64,000 nt of DNA from Tritonibacter scottomollicae (GTDB taxonomy: Bacteria > Pseudomonadota > Alphaproteobacteria > Rhodobacterales > Rhodobacteraceae), in NCBI RefSeq assembly GCF_003003215.1, contig NZ_PVUF01000003.1:62001-126000 (forward strand). Direction: 5' to 3'. Positions within the stretch are counted from its first letter, which is position 1. The number at the start of each line of letters is the position of its first letter. This document shows, piece by piece, positions 18,685 to 28,564 of this stretch. A program made the translations under genes and the position numbers. The notes under the pieces were generated by a model. That model ran no database searches. It was given only the letters and a program-made list of their open reading frames with translations, and was not told the DNA's origin.

Positions 18685-19960
18685 AGCGCAGTGCCTCCAC
18701 CGGGTTCATCCGCGCCGCGCGACGGGCCGGAAATATGGTCACGACAAAGGACAGGCCCAGCGACAGGCCCACCGCCGACAGCACATCGCCCATCTGCAAC
18801 TCCGCAGGCAGCGCATAGATGCCGCGGATCGAGGGATCCCAGACTCCGCCGCCCATGGCATAGTTCACGAAGGAGAAAATCGGATCGATATAGATCGCGA
18901 ACAGGCAGCCAAGGATCACCCCCAGCAGCGTGCCGATCACCCCGGTGATCGAGCCACAGATGAAGAACACCCGCATGACCGACCCTTCGCTGAGGCCGAT
19001 GGTGCGCAGGATGCCGATGTCGCGGCCCTTGTTCTTCACCAGCATGATGAGGCCGGAAACGATGTTCATCGTCGCGATCAGCACCAGGATCGACAGGATC
19101 ACGAACATCACGTTGTCCTCGACCTCCAGCGCCCGCAGAAAGCCCCCTGAACTGTCGCGCCAGCTCCAGACGCCATAGCTCTGCCCCGCCGCCTGCAGCA
19201 GTGGCAGGATATACTGATCGACGGCCTCCGGGTCGGCGACCATCACCTCGATCTCATCCGCCGCCCCTTCGCGGTTGAAATAGCTCTGCGCCTCGGCAAA
19301 GGGCAGATAGGCGCGGGTGTTGTCGATGTCATAGCGCCCGGCGGTGAAGACATAGACCACCTCATAGGCGTTGACGCGTGGCGAGGTGCCAAAGGCGGTT
19401 TTGACCCCGTTGGGAGAGATCAACTTGACCTTGTCGCCAATGCTCAGCCCCAAGCTGCGCGCCACACCGGAACCGATCGCAATCCCCTCGTCAAAGCGAC
19501 CAAGATCGCCATAGGATTCTTCGCTCTGCGCAACACCCGGGATCTCGGCGAGATCTGCGGCGTGGATGCCATAGACCTGCACCCCGGCATTGCGATCCCC
19601 GCGGCTGGCCATCACCTGGCCCTTGATCAGGGGCGCCGCCTGCAACACTCCGGGCACCTCGCCCACTGCATCCGCCAGCGCGGCAAAATCGGTTATGCGC
19701 CGGTCCAGCGTGCCGGCTGCCGTGACCTCACCATGCGCATAGACGGTGGCATGGGCATTGGCGCCAAGAATGGTGCCGACGAATTCCGACCGGAACCCCG
19801 ACCGCACCGCAAGCGTGGCAATCAGCGCAAAGACCGCCAGCGTGATACCGATCAGTGAGATCCAGGTCATCACCGAGACACCGCCCTCGCTGCGGCGGGC
19901 GCGCAGATAGCGCCAGGCAATCATCCATTCGAAACGGGAAAAAGGCGCAGGTGCGGCCAT
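18677..19960 (-). CDS. lolC: Lipoprotein-releasing ABC transporter permease (LolC/LolE family)
   Basis: 427 residues with the MacB/FtsX-type layout: one membrane segment near the N terminus ([24 protein letters not shown]), a large periplasmic domain, then three C-terminal segments ending [18 protein letters not shown]. The opening [17 protein letters not shown] is a LolC/E hallmark. Only one permease gene is present beside lolD. As in many alphaproteobacteria, a single LolF-like subunit probably forms the homodimer in place of separate LolC and LolE. It lies 88 bases downstream of the DUF2937 gene on the same strand. Confidence 0.92.
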   Translation of the reverse strand: MAAPAPFSRFEWMIAWRYLRARRSEGGVSVMTWISLIGITLAVFALIATLAVRSGFRSEFVGTILGANAHATVYAHGEVTAAGTLDRRITDFAALADAVGEVPGVLQAAPLIKGQVMASRGDRNAGVQVYGIHAADLAEIPGVAQSEESYGDLGRFDEGIAIGSGVARSLGLSIGDKVKLISPNGVKTAFGTSPRVNAYEVVYVFTAGRYDIDNTRAYLPFAEAQSYFNREGAADEIEVMVADPEAVDQYILPLLQAAGQSYGVWSWRDSSGGFLRALEVEDNVMFVILSILVLIATMNIVSGLIMLVKNKGRDIGILRTIGLSEGSVMRVFFICGSITGVIGTLLGVILGCLFAIYIDPIFSFVNYAMGGGVWDPSIRGIYALPAELQMGDVLSAVGLSLGLSFVVTIFPARRAARMNPVEALRYE

Positions 19961-20048
19961 TTAGGCTGTCTTCCTTATGTGGTGCAGATCCGGCTCCGAC
20001 CGTCGGGAGCGCGCGTCGCGCAGACCCTAGGGGCGCACGCAGGCACGG

Positions 20049-20561
20049 TCAAGCAAGCCGGTCGTGGCGGCGCGCGCGACGGGCAAAGACACGCCGGAGC
20101 CCACGCAACACCGCCCAAAGCAGGCCGCCTCCCAGAAGCGCCCCAACACCCGCCAGCAGCATCGCGTCAAGAGACACCGGAACCGCGGGTTCAAAGGCGC
20201 TGAGCGTGGCGCTGGCGATCTCTGTTTCGGCAAAACGCCCCAGATGCAGCGCCCGCTCCACCGGGGCCATCGCCGCCAGCTCATGCAGATCGGAGGACAG
20301 ACGCGCATATCGGTCGATGGTGGCGGCCATGGTCTCCGCCCGCTGCGCTCCCATCTCGCCCCCCTGCGCCAGTTGCACCAGCGCCGCCTGCCGTTCGAGG
20401 CCAAGGGCCGCTGCATCCGCGTCAAACTCTGCCACCGTGCGGCGCAACGCATCCACATGGCCGCCGAGCCGCTGCAGATAGGCCTGCGCATAGGCCGGGA
20501 ACTGCGACAGACCAACGCCCGCGCCCAGACCGCCCAGCAGAGACACCATCCGCGTGATCAT
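20049..20561 (-). CDS. DUF2937 family membrane protein
   Basis: 170 residues: an N-terminal hydrophobic stretch (MVSLLGGLGAGVGLSQFPAYAQAYLQRLGGHVDALRR), a helical middle rich in Ala and Arg, and a C-terminal membrane segment (AMLLAGVGALLGGGLLWAVLRGL). This is the DUF2937 pattern. The function is unknown. The frame is open far upstream, but MITRMVSL with AAGGA ahead is the sensible start. In Rhodobacterales this gene normally sits between proS and the lol genes, as here except for the two-gene islet on its proS side. Confidence 0.8.
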   Translation of the reverse strand: MITRMVSLLGGLGAGVGLSQFPAYAQAYLQRLGGHVDALRRTVAEFDADAAALGLERQAALVQLAQGGEMGAQRAETMAATIDRYARLSSDLHELAAMAPVERALHLGRFAETEIASATLSAFEPAVPVSLDAMLLAGVGALLGGGLLWAVLRGLRRVFARRARRHDRLA

Positions 20562-20660
20562 GTTCGTTGTCCTTCTCTCCGCCCGTCGCCGCACAGGTGC
20601 CCCCATGCGCCCGCCGGGTGCAACCCTCAGCATGAGCGCGCTATCAAACCCGCGCAACCC

Positions 20661-20775
20661 TCCCCTGTGAAGGGGAAAGGGGGCGCTCCCGCCCCCTTTT
20701 GGTGTTTTGCAGTCGCAAAACGCCGAAAAGGCGTTGGGGGTGGCGCCGGGCCTTTGGCCCGGCGCCACCCCCAAC
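20661..20775. repeat. Array of five adjacent hairpins
   Basis: Consecutive inverted repeats, all perfect: 20661-20676 (6-bp arms), 20676-20699 (10 bp, loop CTCC), 20704-20721 (7 bp, loop AGTC), 20719-20735 (6 bp, loop GAAAA) and 20733-20775 (20 bp, loop TTT). Neighbours share one to three junction bases. The array lies between divergent genes (DUF2937 and the RTX-like gene), so it is not simply a terminator. Confidence 0.8.
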
Positions 20776-21002
20776 CCGCAGGCCCCAACCGGATCAGGGC
20801 ATGTTTCATGCCCGCAAGACGGACGGGAGCCCTGACAGCATGCACCGATACGGAGCAATCTGCAAAAAACAGCGCAAAAAACTGCAGGCGCACCAGACAA
20901 TCGGTATGAAATGCAACCCTTTGGTAAACTATCAGCAGCCATTCTCCCATAGGTGGATTTAGACCTTTGCCGCATGGATCGCGCCATGAGGAGATTGATA
21001 TC

Positions 21003-22274
21003 ATGACGGCTATTTTGCCGGGCCAAGACCCCCGGATCGCACAGATTTTTCAGGATATGGCCAGCAACAAACGCACCCTCAAGGATGCCGATGAGGTCGA
21101 ACAGGCAGGCAAACGCGGCCAGGCGGCCATGCACACCGAATATCAGATGCGAGCAGAGGACGGCATCACCGTCAAAGAAGGCATGGGCGTCGGCGATATC
21201 AATCTCACCGCCCAACGCTACCGCCAGCAGGCCGCGGACATGCGCGTCGCCATCGCCAAACTGCGTGATGAGGATCCCGACCACGCAGACTACGCCACCA
21301 CCATCGCCATGCAGATCCTCGGGCAAGTCAGCACCGGCGACACGATGGCGGACACGATCCTGATGTCGATCGTGGGCGGTGACGCGACAGATGACACCTT
21401 CCTGAGCGCGAAATTCGCCATGCCGGATGCGGTGGGCACCGCAGGCGCGGATGAGGTCTCGGTGGAAACCGAGGGTATGATCTTTGGCGTAAAGACCGGC
21501 GACGGTGCCGATGTGGTCTCCCTCAGCGGCGCGCAGGTCTTTGACGTCAGCACCGATGCCACGCCCACCATTGCAGTCACGGTTGCCGACACGGAAGGCT
21601 CCAAAACCTGGATGAGCACGCAAACCTTTGCCAACAATGACAGGCTGACCATTCAGGCCGAGACTGCGGGGTCCATCAGCACCGGTGGCGGCGATGACAG
21701 CCTCCGCATTGATGCGGATAACCTCTACAGTGTCTCCGCCGGGGACGGGAACGACAGGCTGCGGATCTCAGCCGATTATGCGAAGGGCATCAATGCAGGC
21801 GCAGGCAATGATATCATCAGCTTACACGCGACAATTGCCGAACGCATCAGCGGCGGCGACGGGGCCGATGCGATTGATGTCACGGCCGCGCGGGGCTCTG
21901 TGGATGGTGGTGAGGGCGACGACCTGATCCGCATCTCCGCAACCGAGGCCGTCACAGTGAGCGGTGGACGTGGCAATGACATGATCGAAGTGCGCAATGG
22001 CGGCGGCACCGTCACCCTGTCGCGCAACGATGGGGACGGCGATGATATTGCCATGCTGGCACCTGGGGCAAACCTGACCATCGCCTCTGCCGCGCCCACC
22101 AGCCTCACCCGCGAAGGCGACAAACTGCTCCTGCGCTATGCCGATGGCGGCAGCCTCACCCTGAGCGGGATTGATCAGGCGGGAGAGATTTCCCTCGCCA
22201 ATGCCCGCGGCGGTGATCCTGTACCGCTGCAAATCCCGGCGGCAGACGCCACTGGTGTCGATCTGAGGGTCTGA
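21003..22274 (+). CDS. RTX-like calcium-binding beta-solenoid protein
   Basis: 423 residues, no signal peptide. Residues 1-110 are helical and polar. Residues about 225-340 carry six GGxGxD-type motifs (GGGDD, GDGND, GAGND, GGDGAD, GGEGDD, GGRGND) spaced 19, 19, 19, 18 and 19 residues apart. Classical RTX repeats recur every nine residues, so here every second turn has lost its calcium motif. RTX proteins are usually secreted by type I systems using a C-terminal signal; no such transporter is in the window. GAGGAG lies 9 bases before the start. It may form a unit with the convergent immunity-like gene. Confidence 0.75.
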   Translation: MTAILPGQDPRIAQIFQDMASNKRTLKDADEVEQAGKRGQAAMHTEYQMRAEDGITVKEGMGVGDINLTAQRYRQQAADMRVAIAKLRDEDPDHADYATTIAMQILGQVSTGDTMADTILMSIVGGDATDDTFLSAKFAMPDAVGTAGADEVSVETEGMIFGVKTGDGADVVSLSGAQVFDVSTDATPTIAVTVADTEGSKTWMSTQTFANNDRLTIQAETAGSISTGGGDDSLRIDADNLYSVSAGDGNDRLRISADYAKGINAGAGNDIISLHATIAERISGGDGADAIDVTAARGSVDGGEGDDLIRISATEAVTVSGGRGNDMIEVRNGGGTVTLSRNDGDGDDIAMLAPGANLTIASAAPTSLTREGDKLLLRYADGGSLTLSGIDQAGEISLANARGGDPVPLQIPAADATGVDLRV

Positions 22275-22402
22275 CGTTCGGATCTGACAGAGGCCACGGT
22301 TGCCGCGCCTTCAGATACCCCCCGGAAGACAGGAGTATTGGTAGGTACCCAGTGGGCGCACTCGCGCATCGGGCTGCGCGCCCTTCACCGGCGTTGCGCG
22401 TA

Positions 22403-23179
22403 TCACTCAAACAAAGACATCTGATCTGGATGCGGCTGCGTAGGTGTCGCAGGGTTGTCCGCACGGACTGCATCAACCAACGCGCGGAGGTCTCTGGCCA
22501 AGTCCGGGCACAGCCCTTGCAGACGCGCGGCCTCCTGCGATGCAAAACTGAATTCGCGCGCGCTCATGTGAAACGGCACGTCCTCATCTGCCTCCAAGGT
22601 TTCGAGCATCTCTTTGATCGACCAGCCATCGGATAGAAACCCGAGTGCCCGCTCAAAACTCTCGTGCTCGGGATGCGCCCAAGCGATAATTCCGCGCAAG
22701 TAGTGGGCAGCCTGCGCGCGATCAGCGCCCTCGCTCAACGTGTTCAACGCGCGGCAAACCTGCACGGCCCATGGTTCGACCCAAACCACCAGAGCTTCAA
22801 ACAGCGCATCCGCGGGCGGGATCATCGCGGGTGGAATCGAGACATGCCAATGACCCAAATCCCCCCCCGAGAGCGGCAATCCTTCGTAGGCGCAGTAGCT
22901 TGCAGGCGCACGTTTGGCCAAGGCGATAAGATGGGCGAAAAAATCAAAGAGCGGTGCCACCGCATCCTCATAGCGACCTGCGATCTGCCAGAGCCACGGC
23001 AGTGCCGCCCAAGTGGCCGGGTAGAGCGATTCCTGATGATGGAGGCGATCCCACAGCAACGTATTGCACAACTCCGGGTCCCATTGCTCCAGGAGGCTGG
23101 AAAGAGGTCCCCGCACATCCTCCACGCCGTAAGCGCCGGGCAAATGGTCCCAAAGCGGATCATCAAGTAAAAGTTGCAT
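22403..23179 (-). CDS. HEAT-like predicted immunity-family protein
   Basis: 258 residues, soluble, helical, rich in Trp. The N-terminal pattern WDHLPGAYG, then DV, then LLWDRLHHQESLYPATWAALPWL matches a widespread helical-repeat family (AYG...DV...L..HQGxxYPAT.AA.P.L). That family is often found beside polymorphic toxins and is suspected to be immunity proteins. The C terminus (HPDQMSLFE) is acidic. The Shine-Dalgarno sequence is weak. It lies between proS and the RTX-like gene where Rhodobacterales normally have none, so it is accessory. The immunity role is an inference from the family. Confidence 0.55.
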   Translation of the reverse strand: MQLLLDDPLWDHLPGAYGVEDVRGPLSSLLEQWDPELCNTLLWDRLHHQESLYPATWAALPWLWQIAGRYEDAVAPLFDFFAHLIALAKRAPASYCAYEGLPLSGGDLGHWHVSIPPAMIPPADALFEALVVWVEPWAVQVCRALNTLSEGADRAQAAHYLRGIIAWAHPEHESFERALGFLSDGWSIKEMLETLEADEDVPFHMSAREFSFASQEAARLQGLCPDLARDLRALVDAVRADNPATPTQPHPDQMSLFE

Positions 23180-23234
23180 CGTGGCACTATCCGAACTGAA
23201 ATCTGGCCGGACTGTTACACAACATGCGGCATAG

Positions 23235-23267
23235 AAAAACCCCGCCCGACGGGTCTGTCTGACGGGG
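23235..23267 (-). terminator. Intrinsic terminator of proS
   Basis: On the minus strand, CCCCGTC ... GGCGGGG forms a 7-bp stem (one G-U pair) followed by TTTTT, 25 bases after the proS stop codon. Confidence 0.75.
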
Positions 23268-23292
23268 CTTCAAATCTTTTGCGCCGGTGGCT

Positions 23293-24648
23293 TCAGAAGC
23301 CGCGCGGCGTGGGGTGGTTGGAGTAGATCGCGGCGATCTTTTTCACTGCCTCTTCCGGGCTCAGCTCTTCGCTTTCGCCGCTGCGGCGCGAGGTCAGTTC
23401 GACCACGCCGTTCTTCAGCCCGCGCGGGCCGACGGTGATGCGCCAGGGCAGACCGATCAGATCCATGGTGGCAAACTTGCCGCCCGCACGTTCCTTGCGA
23501 TCATCATAGAGCGGCTCCAGACCAATGGCGGTCAGCGCGGCATAAAGCTGCTCGCAGGCCGCGTCGGCCTCATCGTCGCCCTGCTTGAGGTTCACGATCC
23601 CGCAGTGGAAGGGGGTGACACCCTCGGGCCAGATGATGCCCTTGTCGTCGTGGCTGGCCTCGATGATGGCGCCGAGAAGACGCGAGACGCCAATCCCGTG
23701 AGAGCCCATGTGCACCGGCACGCTGTCGCCCTCGGCGGTCTGCACCGTGGCGCCCAGCGCCTCGGAGTATTTGGTGCCGAAGTAGAAGATCTGGCCAACC
23801 TCGATGCCACGGGCAACGCGGCGACGATCCTCCGGGACCTCGTTGAACAGGGTCTCTTCGTGGGTCTCGTCGGTGCGGGCATAACGCGAGGTGAACTCCT
23901 CCAGCACCGCCTGGCACTCCGCCACGTCATCATAGTTGATCTCGCGGTCGCCGAATTTCAGATCGGTGATCTCGCTGTCATAGAAGACCTCGGATTCGCC
24001 GGTCTCGGCCAGCACGAGGAATTCGTGGGTGTAGTCGCCACCGATCGGGCCACCATCGGCGCGCATCGGGATCGCCTGCAGGCCCATGCGCTCGTAGGTG
24101 CGCAGGTAGGTGACCAGATGGCGGTTGTAGGCGTGCAGCGCGTCCTCTTTGCTGAGGTCGAAGTTATAGCCGTCCTTCATGTAGAATTCACGCCCCCGCA
24201 TCACGCCAAAGCGCGGCCGGATCTCATCGCGGAACTTCCACTGGATCTGATACATCGTCAGCGGCAGGTCCTTGTAGCTGGACACATTGGCGCGGAAGAC
24301 ATCGGTGATCAGCTCCTCGGCGGTGGGGGTGAACAGCATGTCGCGGTCGTGACGGTCCCGAATGCGCAGCATCTCCTCGCCGTAGGCGTCATAGCGCCCG
24401 GACTCGCGCCACAGATCGGCGGACTGGATGGTGGGCATCAGCATCGGGATATGGCCCGCGCGCATCTGCTCTTCGTGCACGATGCCTTCGATCTTCTTCA
24501 GCACGCGATAGCCCAGCGGCAGCCAGGTGTAGATCCCCGCCGCGGACTGTTTGATCATGCCGGCGCGCAGCATGTAACGGTGGCTGACGACCTGGGCCTC
24601 GGAGGGGGTTTCCTTGAGGACAGGCAGGAAATAGCGGGACAGGCGCAT
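23293..24648 (-). CDS. proS: Prolyl-tRNA synthetase
   Basis: 451 residues, class II aminoacyl-tRNA synthetase charging tRNA-Pro. Motif 1 region: [19 protein letters not shown]; motif 2: [30 protein letters not shown]; motif 3: [16 protein letters not shown]. The C-terminal anticodon-binding domain includes [27 protein letters not shown]. The insertion (editing) domain of E. coli ProS is absent, which is usual for alphaproteobacteria and explains the length. The start at 24648 has GGAG 5 bases ahead; homology begins there although the frame is open further. Confidence 0.96.
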   Translation of the reverse strand: MRLSRYFLPVLKETPSEAQVVSHRYMLRAGMIKQSAAGIYTWLPLGYRVLKKIEGIVHEEQMRAGHIPMLMPTIQSADLWRESGRYDAYGEEMLRIRDRHDRDMLFTPTAEELITDVFRANVSSYKDLPLTMYQIQWKFRDEIRPRFGVMRGREFYMKDGYNFDLSKEDALHAYNRHLVTYLRTYERMGLQAIPMRADGGPIGGDYTHEFLVLAETGESEVFYDSEITDLKFGDREINYDDVAECQAVLEEFTSRYARTDETHEETLFNEVPEDRRRVARGIEVGQIFYFGTKYSEALGATVQTAEGDSVPVHMGSHGIGVSRLLGAIIEASHDDKGIIWPEGVTPFHCGIVNLKQGDDEADAACEQLYAALTAIGLEPLYDDRKERAGGKFATMDLIGLPWRITVGPRGLKNGVVELTSRRSGESEELSPEEAVKKIAAIYSNHPTPRGF

Positions 24649-25520
24649 AATGGCTCCATGCGGTGAGAGGTGTTTTGCCCGGTGTAGTGGCTGGAACCCG
24701 CGTGGACAAGAGTTGAGATGCCTGCAGGATCTGGCGCCCGCGCTCATCCACAAACCGGATCACACACCGCCTTCCCAATGACCCAATGCACGCAAAGGTA
24801 ATTTTATTACTCGCCTTCAGGCAAAGCCGATATGCGGCGTATCACACCTGCCACAATTGCCCAGTGAAAATTGGCCGATCACAATTGGCCAGCGATACTG
24901 GCCCGAAGACAATTGAATACCTCTGCCCGTGTGAATCGGTCAAACCGTGCAAAGCCTCCGACCATTCGACATCAGCACAGCCCGGTGTCGTGACCTGAAC
25001 AACGCAGCGAATGATCTGCCGTCTGCGCTTGGCCTCGCTGCAAGATTGGACATCGCAGCATGCAGGTCGATCCGGCTGCAGGGGAGCGGCCCTGACATGC
25101 CACGCAAGGCAGTCGGACTACTAAACCCTTAGCAGGGTGTATTCGCGACCTTCGAAACGCCAAAGCGATTCCCCCTCGTCCCCGCTGCGCGCCCCTTCGA
25201 TCCGGCACGAAACAGCGCGCACTCCGCAGCCCAGCCGGTTGCAGCCCCGGATCGGTTCACAGCCACCGCACAGGAGATTTTGCGTCGACGTCCAACCGCA
25301 AACTGTGTAAGCAACGGGCCCGTCAGTGTTTTTGATCGCACCTGTTTCGACCTCTTTGCGAGATGTGGCGCGTGCCCGACAGAAATAGTTTTAATTCGAC
25401 GCAGTTTTTTGACACATTGTCGCCGAATGCGCGTATTCAACGAATGGAATTTCGGCACTATAGGTTTTCTGCCGCCGAATTTCAGGCCAGTCCTTGTTTA
25501 GTTTAAAAGATGTGTTGTTG
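24649..25520. other. Gene-less stretch of about 870 bases before the histidine kinase
   Basis: No convincing gene is seen. The stretch holds an imperfect 14-bp tandem repeat (24854-24923) and a comparatively AT-rich part near 25320-25500, where the kinase promoter is likely. Confidence 0.45.
24854..24923. repeat. Imperfect 14-bp tandem repeat
   Basis: Five units in 14-bp register: CAATTGCCCAGTGA, AAATTGGCCGATCA, CAATTGGCCAGCGA, TACTGGCCCGAAGA and CAATTGAATACCTC. The approximate consensus is CAATTGGCCAGNGA. CAATTG or AATTGG recurs at 24854, 24868, 24882 and 24910. Confidence 0.7.
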
Positions 25521-27266
25521 ATGAACCAAGCTGCCAATTTCACCCCCGACTCCTATGATGTGCAACTGCGCGAACTTGGATTGGTGGAAGATGAATACGA
25601 CGCTGGTTTCGACAATCTCACCGCTTTGGCCGCCCGGGTTCTGAAGGCCCCCACCGCATTGTTTTCGGTGGTGCAGCCCAGCCTTGACCGGCAATTTTTC
25701 AAGAGCTGCATCGGCCTTCCCAAGCTGGCGGTCGAACTGCGCCAGACCTCACTGTCCTACTCCTTCTGCCAGTATGTGCAGGCCACCAACCAACCGCTGG
25801 TGATCGAGGACAGCCGCAGCGACGCTGAGCTGAGAGACAATGCGGCGGTGGTGGATCTGGGCCTGGTCGCCTATCTTGGCGCTCCAATCCATCTGCCGGA
25901 TGGTGCCCCCATCGGGGCGCTCTGCGTCATCGACACGGTGCCGCGACGCTGGAGCGAAGAGGATCTGGAGACCATTCGGCAGCTCGCGCGCAGTGTTGAC
26001 GACATGATCGCCCTCCGGCGCGCGCGCGACACGGCTCAGGAAGCGCAGGCTGACGCCCTGCGGGAAGCCGACGCCCGCAAGACCTTTCTGGCGCATATGA
26101 GCCACGAGATCCGCACACCGCTGAACGGGATCATCGGCTCCGTCGACCTGCTGATGCGCAACGGGCTGGGACCGACGCAGATGCAGAAGGATCAGACAGA
26201 GCTGCTGCGCACCGTCAGCCGCTCCGCACAGAGCTTGCAACGCCTGCTGAGCGACGCCCTCGACATCGCCAAGATCGACGCGGGAAAGCTGGAACTCGCC
26301 TCCGCGCCCTTTGACCTGCGTGAAGTGGTGGATGACGCGATCCAGCTGTTTTCGGCGCAGGCCCGCGACAAGGGCATCGACCTCAGCCACAGTTTTGCCG
26401 GCATCGAAGTGCAGGAACTGCGCTACGGTGATGCATTTCGACTAAGCCAGATCCTCGGCAATCTACTGAGCAACGCGATCAAGTTCACCGATCATGGAGG
26501 GGTCAACCTCTGCCTGCGTGGAACGCCGGAGGCATTGTTCATCACCCTGCGTGACAGCGGCTGCGGCATTGCGCCGGAACAGCTGGATCAGTTGTTCCAA
26601 CCCTTCATCCAGGCGGATGCCAGCGTTGCGCGCGAACGGGGCGGCACGGGCCTCGGCATGACGATCGTACAGCAGATGGTGGCGCTGATGGACGGGCGCA
26701 TCCGAGCTGAAAGCACCCCCGGCGAGGGCACAACATTCCGCATGCGACTGCCGCTGCCTGTGACCCAGGCCCAGCCGCACACCGCGCATGCCACACCAGC
26801 GCTGTATGACTGCGATGACATGCGCACACCTCCCGCAGAGCCCCTTCAGGGCAAGCGTGTTCTGATCGCGGATGACAGCCCCAGCAACCGGATGGTCCTG
26901 CAAAGGATGCTGGAGAACCTCGGCGCCAGCGTCGACAAGGCCTTTGACGGCGGGGACGCCTTTGCGCGCGCAGTGACCAACCGCTATGACGTGATCCTGC
27001 TGGATATTCACATGCCCGGTCACAACGGCATTGAAGTGGTGCGCAAATTGCGCGCCCACCCTCGCCATCTTGCACATGCGGCGCTCTGTGTGGCGGTGAC
27101 CGGAAACACCCGACGCGAACAGGTCACGGCCTATTTCGATGCGGGGTTTGACGCCTGGCTTGGCAAACCACTGCGCCAGTCTGATCTGATCCGGGTCCTG
27201 GCCCCACTCATGAAGGACATCCCCGTCCCCGGGCGCTCTCTGACCAACCGCTACGTTGCGGAATGA
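25521..27266 (+). CDS. Hybrid sensor histidine kinase with GAF and receiver domains
   Basis: 581 residues, apparently soluble. Order: GAF domain (about 20-160; GAPIHLPDGAPIGALCVID), HisKA with phospho-accepting His 195 in FLAHMSHEIRTPLNG, HATPase (N box LSNAIKF, G1 DSGCGI, G2 GGTGLGM), and a C-terminal receiver with Asp 495 in VILLDIHMPG, preceded by the acidic pair IADDSP, and Lys in GKPL. It should autophosphorylate and pass phosphate to its own receiver. No phosphotransfer protein or response regulator is nearby. The start is uncertain: ATG 25521 and TTG 25494 both have poor ribosome-binding sites. It appears monocistronic. Confidence 0.9.
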   Translation: MNQAANFTPDSYDVQLRELGLVEDEYDAGFDNLTALAARVLKAPTALFSVVQPSLDRQFFKSCIGLPKLAVELRQTSLSYSFCQYVQATNQPLVIEDSRSDAELRDNAAVVDLGLVAYLGAPIHLPDGAPIGALCVIDTVPRRWSEEDLETIRQLARSVDDMIALRRARDTAQEAQADALREADARKTFLAHMSHEIRTPLNGIIGSVDLLMRNGLGPTQMQKDQTELLRTVSRSAQSLQRLLSDALDIAKIDAGKLELASAPFDLREVVDDAIQLFSAQARDKGIDLSHSFAGIEVQELRYGDAFRLSQILGNLLSNAIKFTDHGGVNLCLRGTPEALFITLRDSGCGIAPEQLDQLFQPFIQADASVARERGGTGLGMTIVQQMVALMDGRIRAESTPGEGTTFRMRLPLPVTQAQPHTAHATPALYDCDDMRTPPAEPLQGKRVLIADDSPSNRMVLQRMLENLGASVDKAFDGGDAFARAVTNRYDVILLDIHMPGHNGIEVVRKLRAHPRHLAHAALCVAVTGNTRREQVTAYFDAGFDAWLGKPLRQSDLIRVLAPLMKDIPVPGRSLTNRYVAE

Positions 27267-27387
27267 CACAGGCCGCCGCGCAGCAGCGTCCTGTGCACTC
27301 GGATCGGCGTAACTCTCTCTTGCAACTGCATGTGCCATGGGCGATCACATAGGCATCGGAAAACAGCCAGAACGAGGATGGCGGATC

Positions 27388-28530
27388 ATGGCACTGCCCG
27401 CGCGCAAGCAATTGAAATACTGGGGCGTTGCCGCAGTCCTCTTCGCCGTGGTCATGTGGGCGCTCGGCAATGTGCTGCTGCCCTTCATCCTTGGTGGTGC
27501 AATCGCATATATGATCGACCCCCTCGCCGACCGGCTGGAGCGCGCCGGGCTGAGCCGGGAAGGCGCAACCGCGGTGATCACTGTGGCTGCGGTTCTGATT
27601 TTCCTGATCATGCTGCTGCTTATCGTGCCCATGCTGGCGAACCAGATGATTGATCTGGTGCAAACCCTGCCTCAGGCCATGTCCAATCTGCGCGACTTTG
27701 CCCAGGACCGCTTCCCGGATCTGTTCGAGGAAAACAGCCGCGTGCGCGAGGCGCTCGCAGGGCTGTGGACAATCCTGCAAGACAAGAGCATGGGTCTGCT
27801 GCAGACCTTTGTCGGCTCGGCCCTGTCCCTGTTGAACGTTGTGGTGCTGATCGTGATCGTGCCGGTGGTATCGGTCTACCTGCTGGTGGACTGGGACCGG
27901 ATGGTCGCGCGCATCGACGCCTTGCTGCCCCGCGATCACGCACCGGTGGTGCGCCGCCTGGCGCGCGACATCGACAACGTCCTGTCCTCCTTCGTTCGCG
28001 GCATGGGCATGGTCTGCGTGATTCTCGGCACCTATTACGCGGTGGCACTGATGCTGGTGGGGCTGAACTTTGGCCTTGCGGTGGGGTTCGTCGCAGGTCT
28101 GGTGACCTTCATCCCCTACCTCGGGGCGATCATCGGTGGCGTGCTGGCGATCGGTCTGGCGCTGTTCCAGTTCTGGGGCGCGCTTGAAGGCGCCGATGGC
28201 GAGATGATCCGCCAGGGCACCGACTGGATCCGCATCGCGCTGGTCGCGGGCATCTTCATGATCGGCCAGATGGTCGAGGGCAATTTCCTGACCCCGAAAC
28301 TAGTCGGCAATTCCGTCGGGCTGCACCCGGTGTGGCTCCTGCTGGCGCTGTCGGTCTTTGGTGCGCTGTTTGGCTTTGTCGGCATGCTGATCGCGGTGCC
28401 GGTGGCGGCGGTCATCGGGGTGGTTGCACGTTTTGCCGTGGAGCAGTATCTCGACAGTCGACTCTATCAGGGCCAAAGCCATCGGGATGCTGCGACCCTA
28501 TCCGTGGACGAGCCGCGCTCCGACATTTGA
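27388..28530 (+). CDS. AI-2E family transporter (putative permease)
   Basis: 380 residues with about eight hydrophobic segments in the AI-2E (PerM/TqsA) pattern: two N-terminal helices, a soluble middle (ENSRVREALAGLWTILQDKS), and a conserved end (VGFVAGLVTFIPYLGAIIGG, LTPKLVGNSVGLHPVWLLLALSVFGALFGFVGMLIAVPVAAVIGV). Family members have been linked to autoinducer-2 export or Na+/H+ exchange, so the substrate here is open. ATG 27388 with GAGG ahead is preferred to 27337. It is 34 bases upstream of hda and probably co-transcribed. Confidence 0.88.
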   Translation: MALPARKQLKYWGVAAVLFAVVMWALGNVLLPFILGGAIAYMIDPLADRLERAGLSREGATAVITVAAVLIFLIMLLLIVPMLANQMIDLVQTLPQAMSNLRDFAQDRFPDLFEENSRVREALAGLWTILQDKSMGLLQTFVGSALSLLNVVVLIVIVPVVSVYLLVDWDRMVARIDALLPRDHAPVVRRLARDIDNVLSSFVRGMGMVCVILGTYYAVALMLVGLNFGLAVGFVAGLVTFIPYLGAIIGGVLAIGLALFQFWGALEGADGEMIRQGTDWIRIALVAGIFMIGQMVEGNFLTPKLVGNSVGLHPVWLLLALSVFGALFGFVGMLIAVPVAAVIGVVARFAVEQYLDSRLYQGQSHRDAATLSVDEPRSDI

Positions 28531-28564
28531 TCCAGACACCAGGCACAGAACAAGCAGACTGACG

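Noticed and set aside
20049-21623. A 524-codon frame running from inside the RTX-like gene to the DUF2937 stop
   Set aside because: It would cross the hairpin array and the antisense strand of the RTX-like gene. Only the DUF2937 part is supported.
23235-23267. The GC-rich hairpin after proS as a possible riboswitch or attenuator
   Set aside because: Its position after the stop codon and the T-run fit an ordinary intrinsic terminator.
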